A stretch of 64,000 nucleotides of DNA, taken from the NCBI GenBank assembly GCA_934203105.1, contig CAKPYQ010000002.1:44267-108266 (forward strand), read 5' to 3'. Position 1 is the stretch's first letter; every line of letters starts with the position of its first letter. Shown here in pieces: positions 43,760 to 53,471 of this stretch. The notes beneath the pieces were generated by a model, which saw nothing but the letters and a program-made list of their open reading frames with translations, made no database searches and was not told the DNA's origin. The translations under genes and the position numbers were made by a program. This DNA is from an uncultured Alphaproteobacteria bacterium. GTDB taxonomy: Bacteria; Pseudomonadota; Alphaproteobacteria; CAAHEQ01; UBA3637.

Positions 43760-44739
43760 TCAACGATTTTTTGAAAAAAAATCATCTGGACAAAGTTCAC
43801 CTTGATTGGTTACCCAGCGACGCGTCTTTTCGGCACTATGCGCGCATTTTCGCAGGTCAAAAAAGCTATATTTTAATGGACGCACCGCCGCCGGAAGACC
43901 CTCATCAATTTGCCGTCATTGACCGCATTTTATGCGAAAATGATTTAAGCGCGCCCGTAATCTATGCGTCCGATTTTGAAAACGGATTGTTATTGTTGGA
44001 AGATTTCGGCTCTGACAGCTATGCAAAAATGTTGCAAAGCGGTTTTGATGAATTGACGCTTTATAAAACCGCCCTTGCCTCTTTATTACAATTGGAAAAA
44101 GTTCGGGATTTCAAAGGTGTTCCTTTATATGATCAAGCGTGGATTGATTATGGCTTATCGGCCTTTACGGATTGGTTTATTCCGTGTGCTTTGGATCGCG
44201 AGCTGACAGAAGATGAGCGCAAAGATTTTTATCAAATTTGGATCGATTTATTTAATTCGATAACAAACGCTCCTAAAGGTTTGATTTTAATTGATTACCA
44301 CATTGACAATATGATGTATTTAAAAAACCGTACAGGACATAGAACTTGCGGATTATTGGATTTTCAAGATGCACGCGTCGGACCTTTGGCGTATGATTTG
44401 GCTTCTTTGATTGAAGATGCGCGACGTGATATTCCCGCCCAAATCAAAGACGAGATTTTACAGTTGTATTTATCAGCTCATCCTGATTGGGACAAAGATT
44501 TGTTTATGCGTTCATATCATATTGTTGCGGTAAAAAGACATCTGCGCGTCATTGGTGTTTTTACGCGATTGAAGGCGCGTGACGGCAAAGACAAATATTT
44601 GCAGCATATTGCCCGCGTATGGCGTTTGTTGGAAAGCCATTTGGATTTGTCCTATATGCAACCTTTGCAACAGTGGTTAGATAAAGTTGTTTCAAAAGAT
44701 TTAAGGAAAGCACCCCAATGTCTGTTAAACCAAAAATAG
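43741..44739 (+). CDS. amgK: AmgK, anomeric MurNAc/GlcNAc kinase
   Basis: Phosphorylates MurNAc (and GlcNAc) at C1 in the cell-wall recycling route that bypasses de novo UDP-MurNAc synthesis. 332 residues from the ATG at 43741; a GTG seven codons upstream is less likely. Aminoglycoside-phosphotransferase fold: DASFRHYARI, the catalytic loop LILIDYHIDNMMYL and the metal-binding LLDFQDARVGPLAYDLASL. Overlaps tsaE by 19 nt and murU by 22 nt, forming a tight unit. Confidence 0.93.
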   Translation: MDRNALINDFLKKNHLDKVHLDWLPSDASFRHYARIFAGQKSYILMDAPPPEDPHQFAVIDRILCENDLSAPVIYASDFENGLLLLEDFGSDSYAKMLQSGFDELTLYKTALASLLQLEKVRDFKGVPLYDQAWIDYGLSAFTDWFIPCALDRELTEDERKDFYQIWIDLFNSITNAPKGLILIDYHIDNMMYLKNRTGHRTCGLLDFQDARVGPLAYDLASLIEDARRDIPAQIKDEILQLYLSAHPDWDKDLFMRSYHIVAVKRHLRVIGVFTRLKARDGKDKYLQHIARVWRLLESHLDLSYMQPLQQWLDKVVSKDLRKAPQCLLNQK

Positions 44740-45440
44740 CTTTTATATTAGCGGCCGGTCGCGGTAAACGTATGTCTCACTTAACGGACGATTGCCCGAA
44801 ACCTTTGGTTAAAGTCAAAGGAAAAGCTTTGATTGACTATGTTATCGATAAGATAAAAGCATTAGGCATTCAAACGATTTTTATCAACTTGCATTACCAA
44901 GGCGAAAAAATCCAACAACATTTAAGCAAAAACTATCCCGACACAGACTTTCGCTTTGTTTGGGATTGGTGCGACGGCTTGGAAACGGGCGGCGGGATCG
45001 AGCAAGTCATTGATGAAATTACACCCTTATCCCCCGACGGATTTTTTGTATTCAACAGCGATAGTATATGGACGGACACAACACCTTCGGTTTTGACAAA
45101 AATGCAATCGGATTTTAACCCCGACACAACGGACATTATGTTATTATTTGAACCCAAAGAAAACGTTTTTCCGGCCGAAGAAGGAAATTATTTTATTGAA
45201 AACGGCCTGCCCAGACGCCAAAGACCGAATGAAACAAACATTCCATACCTTTATGCCGGTGCGCAAATTGTACATCCGCGCATTTTTTCAGGCGCTCCGC
45301 ATGCCCCTTTTACCATTCGCGATTTATTCGATAAAGCCGAAAAAAACGGACGATTAGGATATTTTATTCATACCGGATATTTTTTCCACGTTGGAACACC
45401 AAACAGTTGGGAAATAGCCAATCAATCGGAGTTGATTTAA
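44718..45440 (+). CDS. murU: MurU, MurNAc-1-phosphate uridylyltransferase
   Basis: Converts MurNAc-1-phosphate to UDP-MurNAc, following AmgK, so recycled wall sugar enters precursor synthesis without MurA/MurB; in Pseudomonas this confers fosfomycin tolerance. 240 residues. Nucleotidyltransferase signature AFILAAGRGKRMSHLTDDCPKPLVKV and FVFNSDSIW metal-binding strand. It ends one nt before addB. Confidence 0.93.
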   Translation: MSVKPKIAFILAAGRGKRMSHLTDDCPKPLVKVKGKALIDYVIDKIKALGIQTIFINLHYQGEKIQQHLSKNYPDTDFRFVWDWCDGLETGGGIEQVIDEITPLSPDGFFVFNSDSIWTDTTPSVLTKMQSDFNPDTTDIMLLFEPKENVFPAEEGNYFIENGLPRRQRPNETNIPYLYAGAQIVHPRIFSGAPHAPFTIRDLFDKAEKNGRLGYFIHTGYFFHVGTPNSWEIANQSELI

Positions 45441-48251
45441 ATGATTTACACTTTATCGTCATCAACTTCTTTTTGCGATACATTAGCCAAAGAATGGTTG
45501 GAAAACAAAAAAGATCCGGTATGGGGATTATCCCACATCACGGCGATTGTACCGACAAATCGTGCCGCAAAGACGTTTAAAGAAGCTTTTTTGCGTCAAT
45601 CCCAAGGCAAAACCGTTTTATTACCAAAAATTATTTCTTTTGCAAATATGGATTTTTTAGCGCCAGATGTTCCGCCGGCAATATCCCCTTTGGCGCGCCA
45701 GTTGCTTTTGGCAAAACTGGTACAAAAAAAGCAGCCGATGAGCGAAGATAAAGCCTTTACATTAGCATCATCTTTGGCCGAGTTGATTGACCAAATGCAC
45801 AATTATGACGTCAATTTTGATTCTTTAAAAGAAATTGCGCCGGATGCTTTTGCCAGCCATTGGCAACAAACGCTTTCTTTTTTGGAAATCATCGAAACCT
45901 ATTGGCCGGAAATTTTAAAACAGCGTGGCGAATTAGATCCGGCTTTGCGCCAAATTCGTTTGATTGAAAACTTAATTTCCCGTTGGCATACGGATCCGCC
46001 TAAAAATCCGATTATAGCCGTAGGCTTTACGGGCGGTTTGCCGATTATTGAAAAGTTTTTAAAAGCGGTAAATGAATTGCCTCAAAGCGATATTTATATT
46101 CCGAATTTGGATTTATCTTTGTCCAAAAATGATTGGGATCATTTGGATAACACGCACCCCGAATTTTATATCAAACGATTATTGAACGCGTTAAATGTGA
46201 AACGAGAACAAGTCGTTTTATTGAGCCCAAAAACAGATCGTTTTTCGTTGCTGTCGCTTGCCTTAAAGCCCGCTCAAACAACGGCCGATTGGATAAACGA
46301 AGCCCCTGCGTTAAGTCAAAATGCACTGATTGGATTTGAGCGGATCGAATGCAAAACGCCGCAAACAGAAGCTTTTGAAATTGCTTGTCGCCTGCGTGAA
46401 GTATTGCAAACGCCCGAAAAAACAGCGGCTTTGGTGACAACCGATCGTTCGCTTGCCCGACGTGTACGCATTCAAATGTCCCGTTGGGGGATTGAGTTGG
46501 ACGATTCAGCCGGTACGCCTTTGGCCAGAACGCCGATCGGGGTATTTTTGATTTTGTTGGCCGAAGCGGCTGTCAGCTGTAAAAGCAAAGATTTATTGAC
46601 TTTATTAAAGCATCCGCTTGCCTTGGACGGTGACGACTTTACGGATTTCAGAAAAAAAATCCACGCGGCGGAAAAACAAGCCCGCAAAAGTAAGCTGCCT
46701 TTTTGTCCACTCCTTAAAACGGATTTATCGACCTTTATGAATTTATTTGTCAATCCGATCCGCCTGCCCTTATCCACGATATTAAAGGCGCATTTAAGTG
46801 TGGCGGAAAGCCTTGCCGCCAGCGCGGATAAAAGCGGCGCTGAACGTTTATGGGCAAAAGAAAGCGGCGATGCGGCCAGCACCTTATTGACGGATTTATT
46901 GTCTTTGGCCGACATTGTCGGTGACATTGATCCCGTCACTTATCCGGCGTTTTTAACGGCCGTGCTAAATACGGTATCCGTGCGCCCCAAATACGGAATG
47001 CACCCGCGTTTGGATATTTTGGGGCCGATTGAGGCACGTTTACAGCAACCCGATGTCGTTATTATCGGCGCAATGAATGAAGGTGCTTTTCCACAAATGC
47101 CCGAAGCCGATGCGTGGATTAACCGCCCAATGCGTGCCGCTTTGAACTTGCCGGCACCGGAAGAGAAAATCGGCGTTTCTGCACAAGATTTTATGCACTT
47201 GGCTCAGGCCAAAGAAGTCGTATTAACGCGTGCGTTAAAGGTTGACGGGACGCCGTCGATTGCCTCCCGCTGGTGGGCACGGTTGGAAGCGGTCGCTCAA
47301 AGCGCGCACCTTTTTTGGCCTGTCAAAAATGAAAAGTTTGCTGATTTGCTGCAAACAAAAGACAGTTTTACGCCGGCAAGCAGACCGGCACCGACGCCGC
47401 CGTTATCAGCGCGCCCGAAGCAATTATCCATATCGGATATTACGGCATTGCAATCCGACCCTTACGGCGTTTATGCCAAACGTATTTTAAGCTTGTTTAA
47501 ATTGGACGAACTGGACGCACAAACTCAACCGGCAGACTTTGGAAATGCGGTTCATAATGCTTTGGCCGTCTTTGTCAATCAGAAGGATAAAAGCTTAAAC
47601 AACTTATTAAATATTGGCAAACAAGCATTTGAAAAAGAAAGAATAAATCCAAAGACTAATCCGTTTGCATGGGAAAAATTTAAACGCATTGCATCTTGGT
47701 TTATTGATGAAAATCAACGCTTACTTCCCGCACCGATAAAGACGTTATCCGAACAAAGCGGAAAAATGAAAATTACTTTGCCGGCGGGGGATATAACATT
47801 AAAAGGACGTGTCGACAGGATCGACATTTACGATCACCAACAAGTGGGCATCATCGATTATAAAACCGGTTCGGCGTCGACAAAAAAACAAGTCGAAGCG
47901 GGCTTTGCTCCGCAGCTGCCTTTGGAAGCCGTTATGTTGCGCCAAGGTTGTTTTGAAAATGTTCCCAAACAAAAACACGATGTTGTTGATTTAAGTTATT
48001 GGCGCTTAATCGGCAAAGCCAATGCCGGTGAAATAGTGCACGTTTTACCGGAAGAAAAACAAATCAGCAAAGATGATTTTTTTGCTTTAACGGTGCAACG
48101 TTTGATGTCTTTGTTGGCGCTATACCAACAACCTGAAACACCTTATACAGCCTGCCCTTTTACGGGACATGCGCCGGATTATAATGATTATGCGCACCTT
48201 GAACGCATAGCCGAATGGCAAGTTGAAGAAAACGATGATGAAGAGGAATAA
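45441..48251 (+). CDS. addB: AddB, double-strand break repair nuclease/helicase subunit
   Basis: Partner of AddA in end resection for RecA-dependent repair. 936 residues, the alphaproteobacterial AddB type. N-terminal helicase-like region (HITAIVPTNRAAKTFKEAF), where the Walker A is not canonical. C-terminal PD-(D/E)XK nuclease with the GRVDRID...VGIIDYKTG motif (about 790-815). No Fe-S cysteine staple is evident. Acidic tail EENDDEEE. Two nt before addA. Confidence 0.93.
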   Translation: MIYTLSSSTSFCDTLAKEWLENKKDPVWGLSHITAIVPTNRAAKTFKEAFLRQSQGKTVLLPKIISFANMDFLAPDVPPAISPLARQLLLAKLVQKKQPMSEDKAFTLASSLAELIDQMHNYDVNFDSLKEIAPDAFASHWQQTLSFLEIIETYWPEILKQRGELDPALRQIRLIENLISRWHTDPPKNPIIAVGFTGGLPIIEKFLKAVNELPQSDIYIPNLDLSLSKNDWDHLDNTHPEFYIKRLLNALNVKREQVVLLSPKTDRFSLLSLALKPAQTTADWINEAPALSQNALIGFERIECKTPQTEAFEIACRLREVLQTPEKTAALVTTDRSLARRVRIQMSRWGIELDDSAGTPLARTPIGVFLILLAEAAVSCKSKDLLTLLKHPLALDGDDFTDFRKKIHAAEKQARKSKLPFCPLLKTDLSTFMNLFVNPIRLPLSTILKAHLSVAESLAASADKSGAERLWAKESGDAASTLLTDLLSLADIVGDIDPVTYPAFLTAVLNTVSVRPKYGMHPRLDILGPIEARLQQPDVVIIGAMNEGAFPQMPEADAWINRPMRAALNLPAPEEKIGVSAQDFMHLAQAKEVVLTRALKVDGTPSIASRWWARLEAVAQSAHLFWPVKNEKFADLLQTKDSFTPASRPAPTPPLSARPKQLSISDITALQSDPYGVYAKRILSLFKLDELDAQTQPADFGNAVHNALAVFVNQKDKSLNNLLNIGKQAFEKERINPKTNPFAWEKFKRIASWFIDENQRLLPAPIKTLSEQSGKMKITLPAGDITLKGRVDRIDIYDHQQVGIIDYKTGSASTKKQVEAGFAPQLPLEAVMLRQGCFENVPKQKHDVVDLSYWRLIGKANAGEIVHVLPEEKQISKDDFFALTVQRLMSLLALYQQPETPYTACPFTGHAPDYNDYAHLERIAEWQVEENDDEEE

Positions 48252-48253
48252 AA

Positions 48254-51200
48254 ATGACGAACACGCTGACTTTATCCGACAAAGCCAATATGGCACAACG
48301 TGAAGCGTCTGATCCTTTTATCAGCGCTTGGGTGTCGGCTTCTGCCGGTTCGGGCAAAACAAAAGTCTTAACGGATCGTGTCTTGCGTTTATTGTTGGCC
48401 GGCAATGCGCCGGAGACGATTTTATGTTTAACGTACACCAAAGCGGCGGCGGCCGAAATGGCCAACCGTTTATCCAAAACATTGCGCGATTGGATCGGGT
48501 ATGATGACGTAAAGTTGTTAACAGCATTAAAAAACTTAACCGGAGAGCCGGAAGAAGAATTAACGGAAAAAATCGATTTTGCGCGAACGTTGTTTGCAAA
48601 AGTTTTGGATACAAACGGCGGTATGAAAATTATGACGATTCACAGCTTTTGCCAAAACGTTTTAAAGCGCTTTCCGTTGGAAGCCGGTGTATCTCCGTCC
48701 TTTGAAATTATCGAAGAAACGGCCGCCGGCGAAATTTTAAGCCAAGCGATTCGCCAAACGCTGCAAAATCAGACGTTTGCACCGCAAATGCACATTCTGT
48801 CGGCCTATGTAGACGAAGCAAAATTGTTGGAATTGTTGCAAGATTTAAGCAAAAAACAAATGGAGTTGATGCATTTATTGGATACGAACGCTTCATTTGA
48901 AAGCTTGCAAGAAAAAATCTATGCCGCACTTGATGTCCGTGTTGATCAAACCGAGCAAAGCTTAATTGCATCGATTTATGACGGCGATGATTTTCACAGC
49001 TATCAAGATCATTTTTTAACCAAAGACGGACAGATCCGTAAAAATTTAAAAACGGAAAAAGACCGACAAACGGCGCAAGACGTTTTTGAAGTCAAAGAAA
49101 AAATAAAAGCTTTGCAATGCGCTTTGGCAACGTGCGCTTATTTAAAAATTGCGTTGGACGTTTTTCGAAACTTTGACGCGTTAAAGCAAATGGCCGGCGT
49201 TTTGGATTACACGGATTTGATTTTAAAAACGCGCGCTTTGTTGGAAGAAGCCAATATGTCGGCGTGGGTTTTGTATAAGTTGGACGGTGGCATTGACCAC
49301 ATTTTGTTGGACGAAGCGCAAGATACAAGTCCTGATTCATGGGCGATTATTCGCGCGATTACGGAAGAATTTTTTGCCGGTGCCGGACGCAAAGAAGATA
49401 AAATCAGAACTTTGTTTGCCGTCGGTGATAAAAAGCAATCTATTTACCGGTTTCAAGGAGCCGATGCCAATGAATTTGAACGAATGCGTTTATTTTTTAC
49501 GAAACGCATTCAATCATCGGAAAATGAATTCAAAGACATTCCGTTAAACATTTCTTTCCGTTCGACACAAGCGGTGTTGGATTTGGTCAATTACCTGTTA
49601 CGCAATGATGCGGCCAAAAATGGCGTTTTAAGAGCGGGTGAAGACGGAACGCACTTTGCTTTTCGTTCGGGACAAGCCGGTATTGTGGAAGTATGGCCTT
49701 TGGAAAAGTACCAAAAGGTCGAAAAAGCCAAAGATGTTTCAGATATTTTAACCCAAAATGCTCCCGTTTCATCGGCGTGCGAAAGGCTGTCGGAAAAAAT
49801 CGCCGATCGTATTGCCAAAATGTTAAATGAAAACGAAATCTTAACATCGCAAAATCGCCCTATTTGCGCCGGTGATATTATGATTTTAGTACGCGGTCGC
49901 GATCGCCAAAACATTGTCGGACAATTAGTGCGGGCTTTAAAAAAGAAAAATATCCCCGTCGCCGGTGTCGACAGATTGACTTTAAACACGCATATTGCCG
50001 TTATGGATTTAATATCTTTGGGGGCTTTTTTATCCCTGCCTGATGATGATTTAAGCTTGGCCGAAGTCTTAAAAAGCCCGCTGTTTAACATATCGGAAGA
50101 ACAGCTGTTTGATTTAAGCTATGACCGCGGGGATCATTCGCTATGGTCGCAAGTGGCGTTAAAACGACCGGATATTTATGAGGCGTTAAAGCAGATATTA
50201 AAGTTGGCTGATACGATGCCGCCTTTTGAGCTTTATTCATATATTTTGGACGTATTGCATATGCGTGAAAAGTTCTTGCAACGCTTGGGCAATGAAACGA
50301 ACGAGATGTTGGACGAATTTTTGAATTTGGCTTTAAACTTTGAAAAAAATCATTCGGTTTCGTTGGAATCCTTTTTACAATTTTTGAAAAAAGACGATAT
50401 AAAAATCAAGCGCGATTTGGATAATACGGCAATAAATGCCGTCCGTATTATGACTGTCCACGGATCAAAGGGGTTACAATCGAATATTGTTTTCTTGCCG
50501 GACGCTTATTCAAAAGTGAAAAGCGCGCCGGCGTTGGTGTGGAAAGACAACTTGCCGATCTGGACGCCGTATGCAAAATTGCGCACCGAAACGGTAAATA
50601 AGCTTTTAGATCAAATTGCCGATGCCGAAGACGAAGAATATAATCGCTTGTTATATGTCGCACTGACCAGAGCGCAAGACCGGCTTTACATTTGCGGTTT
50701 TGAAACAGGAAAAGCAACCCCGCAAAACAATTGGTATGATATGGTGGCCGCCTCCATTCCCGGATACAAGGCCGACAATGGCGCAACATTAAAATGCGCG
50801 CAAACGATTGCCTTTAAAGAAAAAACAAAATCCGATGTTTTAACAACCGAACAAATGCAAAAACCGGCTTGGTTTGATTTGCCGGCACCACCAGAACAAG
50901 TGCCTTCAAAGCCTTTGTCGCCGTCCAAGTTAAACGAAGAAGAACCCGCTGCGCCTTCACCTTTAACGCCCGAGCAGGAAAAGGCTATGCAACGCGGGAC
51001 ATTCATTCATAAATTATTGCAACATTTGCCGGACATTGCGCCCGAAAAGCGCGCAGACTTTATCAAAAAAATGACGCCACAAGGTTTAACGGCGCCTTTG
51101 GAATTGCTGGATTTATTGGCAAAAGATGAAGTGCGGGCTTTGTTTGATCAATCGTCGTTGCCGGAAGTGCCTATTATCGGCACCATCAGTAACAATAAAG

Positions 51201-51424
51201 TCATATCCGGACAAATCGACCGCTTGGTTGTCAAAAACGACGAGGTGTTAATTATCGATTATAAAACAAACCGCTACCCGCCCGAAAGTCCAAAAGACAT
51301 ACCTTTGGCGTATATCGAACAAATGCAAGCATATAAAGACTTGCTAAAAAACATATTTAGTGATAAAAAGATTCGGTGCTTTTTATTATGGACAACCACG
51401 TTGACTTTGATGGAGATAAAATGA
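48254..51424 (+). CDS. addA: AddA, double-strand break repair helicase/nuclease
   Basis: UvrD-like 3'-5' helicase plus nuclease of the AddAB complex. 1056 residues. Walker A SASAGSGKTKVLTDR near 30-45, motif Ia TKAAAAEMANR, motif II ILLDEAQDTSP, motif VI VALTRAQDRLY, and a C-terminal PD-(D/E)XK nuclease with QIDRLVV..VLIIDYKTN. Slightly shorter than many alphaproteobacterial AddA proteins (about 1150). Its stop overlaps the start of the next gene (ATGA). Confidence 0.94.
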   Translation: MTNTLTLSDKANMAQREASDPFISAWVSASAGSGKTKVLTDRVLRLLLAGNAPETILCLTYTKAAAAEMANRLSKTLRDWIGYDDVKLLTALKNLTGEPEEELTEKIDFARTLFAKVLDTNGGMKIMTIHSFCQNVLKRFPLEAGVSPSFEIIEETAAGEILSQAIRQTLQNQTFAPQMHILSAYVDEAKLLELLQDLSKKQMELMHLLDTNASFESLQEKIYAALDVRVDQTEQSLIASIYDGDDFHSYQDHFLTKDGQIRKNLKTEKDRQTAQDVFEVKEKIKALQCALATCAYLKIALDVFRNFDALKQMAGVLDYTDLILKTRALLEEANMSAWVLYKLDGGIDHILLDEAQDTSPDSWAIIRAITEEFFAGAGRKEDKIRTLFAVGDKKQSIYRFQGADANEFERMRLFFTKRIQSSENEFKDIPLNISFRSTQAVLDLVNYLLRNDAAKNGVLRAGEDGTHFAFRSGQAGIVEVWPLEKYQKVEKAKDVSDILTQNAPVSSACERLSEKIADRIAKMLNENEILTSQNRPICAGDIMILVRGRDRQNIVGQLVRALKKKNIPVAGVDRLTLNTHIAVMDLISLGAFLSLPDDDLSLAEVLKSPLFNISEEQLFDLSYDRGDHSLWSQVALKRPDIYEALKQILKLADTMPPFELYSYILDVLHMREKFLQRLGNETNEMLDEFLNLALNFEKNHSVSLESFLQFLKKDDIKIKRDLDNTAINAVRIMTVHGSKGLQSNIVFLPDAYSKVKSAPALVWKDNLPIWTPYAKLRTETVNKLLDQIADAEDEEYNRLLYVALTRAQDRLYICGFETGKATPQNNWYDMVAASIPGYKADNGATLKCAQTIAFKEKTKSDVLTTEQMQKPAWFDLPAPPEQVPSKPLSPSKLNEEEPAAPSPLTPEQEKAMQRGTFIHKLLQHLPDIAPEKRADFIKKMTPQGLTAPLELLDLLAKDEVRALFDQSSLPEVPIIGTISNNKVISGQIDRLVVKNDEVLIIDYKTNRYPPESPKDIPLAYIEQMQAYKDLLKNIFSDKKIRCFLLWTTTLTLMEIK

Positions 51425-52179
51425 AAAAACAACTCTTTGCTTTATTTTCTTTACTTTGTTTGACCGCCTGCGCCGGAACAGAGCCCAAAATCAAAGGTTT
51501 TACACACGAAACATTTATCGCAAATGATGTGGCTTTAACGGGGCAAGTCAAAGAAATCAAAGCCGGTCATAAATTGCGCGTTTATATCGACGCCAATGCG
51601 ACGACAAAAGGGATTTTCTTTAAACGAGCGGCACTGCCTTATCCCGTTGCGGCAAAGTTGGCCGAAAAAGACAGCTACCCTTATATTTTATATTTAAATC
51701 GTCCGTGCTATTTTGTGCGCGATAAAGCCTGTACGCCTCAGGTTTGGGAAAACGGCCGCTATATGCCGGAAGTAATCGAAGAAATGCGCCAAGCTTTATT
51801 GCGTATCCAAGCCAAATATCACATTCCGGAGTTTGAATTTGTCGGTTATGATGGTGGCGCGGCAGTGGCTTTGTTGTTATCGACGCGGATAAAAAACACC
51901 CCGACAAAGGTTTATACGGTCGGCGGGATTTTGAATACGGAACAATATGCCGTTTTGATTGATGAGCAATTATTGCCTGAAAGTTTAAATCCGGCAACCG
52001 AAGGATTTTCTTTGTCGAATATCCCGCAAGTCCACCTTGTCGGCGGCAAAGATAAGCAAGTGCCTTTATCTTTGACAAAAGATTATGTCCGACGTATTCC
52101 GAACCCCGTTTCGATGAAAATAAAATCTTATCCGTCGGCGGATCATTTTAATTGGCAACAATTTAAAATCGAATACTAA
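51421..52179 (+). CDS. Lipoprotein with alpha/beta-hydrolase-like fold
   Basis: 252 residues from the ATG at 51421. Lipoprotein signal peptide with LTAC (Cys17). The body resembles an alpha/beta hydrolase: IEEMRQALLRIQAKYHIPEFEFVGYDGGAAVALLLS corresponds to the helix and nucleophile elbow, VHLVGGKDKQVP to the acid loop and SADHFNW to the His. At the elbow the expected Ser is replaced by Asp (GYDGG), so activity, if any, would be unusual. Coupled to addA by a 4-nt overlap. Function unknown. Confidence 0.78.
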   Translation: MKKQLFALFSLLCLTACAGTEPKIKGFTHETFIANDVALTGQVKEIKAGHKLRVYIDANATTKGIFFKRAALPYPVAAKLAEKDSYPYILYLNRPCYFVRDKACTPQVWENGRYMPEVIEEMRQALLRIQAKYHIPEFEFVGYDGGAAVALLLSTRIKNTPTKVYTVGGILNTEQYAVLIDEQLLPESLNPATEGFSLSNIPQVHLVGGKDKQVPLSLTKDYVRRIPNPVSMKIKSYPSADHFNWQQFKIEY

Positions 52180-52649
52180 TTTAAAATCGCGGTCATCAAG
52201 TTTAAATAAGCGGCGAATAATCCCCATACAAAATACGGCAATAAAAGCAATCCGGCCAGCTTTGAACGATTGGCATATGACAACGTCATCAACCCGACGA
52301 CAACGCATAACAAAGCCAAAACGCCGAATGCCGGCCATAATAAATGGCGGACAAAATAAGTATAGCTCCATAAAATTTGCAAAACCAATTGCAAGAAAAA
52401 ATAAAACCGGCCCCCTTTATCCCAAACCAACGTTGCGGATATGGGAATCAAAAGATATAAAACTGTCCACACGATCGAAAACACAATTGCCGGCGGCGTC
52501 ACAGAGGAATGCTTTAACCCTTGATACCAAATCATTTGATCCGGCGTTTGCAAAAATGAAACCAAGAAAAATCCCGTTCCGAATGTCAAAAGAAGCAGTA
52601 ATAAAAACCTAATTATCCAGCGCTTTTGCGGCAAATTCGACGTTATCAT
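52176..52649 (-). CDS. tspO: TspO/MBR-family protein
   Basis: Translocator-protein family, five membrane helices, binds porphyrins and in Rhodobacter represses pigment genes. 157 residues. Family motifs: WYQGLKHSSVTPPAIVFSIVWTVLYLLI, ILWSYTYFVRHLLW and the C-terminal LLLPYFVWGLFAAYLNL. Convergent with the lipoprotein gene; its start overlaps the end of the hydrolase gene by about 40 nt. Confidence 0.92.
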   Translation of the reverse strand: MITSNLPQKRWIIRFLLLLLLTFGTGFFLVSFLQTPDQMIWYQGLKHSSVTPPAIVFSIVWTVLYLLIPISATLVWDKGGRFYFFLQLVLQILWSYTYFVRHLLWPAFGVLALLCVVVGLMTLSYANRSKLAGLLLLPYFVWGLFAAYLNLMTAILN

Positions 52650-53397
52650 TTTGTTTTAAAATCCCCTCCAACACATTACCAATAATCCCCAGATGGGCAA
52701 AAGATAATAAAGAATGATCTCCACCTTTAATACAGGTAATTTGTACATCGGAAGATGTCAAGACGTCTTTGATATGAAAAGATGTTTGATACGGGACTAA
52801 TTGATCTTGATCGCCGCAAATCAACCGCACCACGCCCGTATAATCAATTTTTTTCGTCAAAACATAGTTTTCGGCGGCATCAAGAAACATCTGATAAGTA
52901 AAGCAATAACCTTTTGTTTCCTCATTAGGTCCCAAAGTTGCACCGGATTTCAAAGCCGCTTTGTGATCATCGGTCAATAAATGATCCCAAATAAACTTGG
53001 TAAAATCCGCACCGGCCGCAAGCCCGACAAAAGCCGCTACTTTTTCGGGGACTTGTTGACACAACAACAAACCAATCCAACCGCCCATACTGCTGCCGAC
53101 AATTATTTGCGGCGCTTTGGTGTAGCGGGATAAAATATCTTTCGCATCATTTAAACAACGACTGATTAAAAAATCATCGGGCTTTCCCCACGAATTACCG
53201 TGCGCCGTAAAATCACAACATAAATAAGACAATCCGTGCGCTTTGGCAAAGGCCTTTAAATAACTTCCTTTTTTGCTTTTCATCGACGAAAGCAAACCAT
53301 GCAGATATACAATCCCGGGCTTTGTATCGTCTTTGCCCGCGATATATTCCACATTTAAAAAAGTCCCGTTCGGACGCGTAAATATTTCTGTTGTCAT
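52609..53397 (-). CDS. Alpha/beta hydrolase
   Basis: 262 residues. Oxyanion loop YLHGLLSSMKS, nucleophile elbow GSSMGG, acid in ICGDQDQLVP and catalytic His in GGDHSLL; all consistent with a serine esterase/peptidase of the BAAT-like or YqiA type. No signal peptide. Substrate unknown. Divergent from comF. Confidence 0.9.
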   Translation of the reverse strand: MTTEIFTRPNGTFLNVEYIAGKDDTKPGIVYLHGLLSSMKSKKGSYLKAFAKAHGLSYLCCDFTAHGNSWGKPDDFLISRCLNDAKDILSRYTKAPQIIVGSSMGGWIGLLLCQQVPEKVAAFVGLAAGADFTKFIWDHLLTDDHKAALKSGATLGPNEETKGYCFTYQMFLDAAENYVLTKKIDYTGVVRLICGDQDQLVPYQTSFHIKDVLTSSDVQITCIKGGDHSLLSFAHLGIIGNVLEGILKQNDNVEFAAKALDN

Positions 53398-53471
53398 TTT
53401 TTTTGCCTTTATACTTGATCTTTATTTATATTCGTAAGATAATACAAAAAACAAAAAAAGAAAACAGGAAA

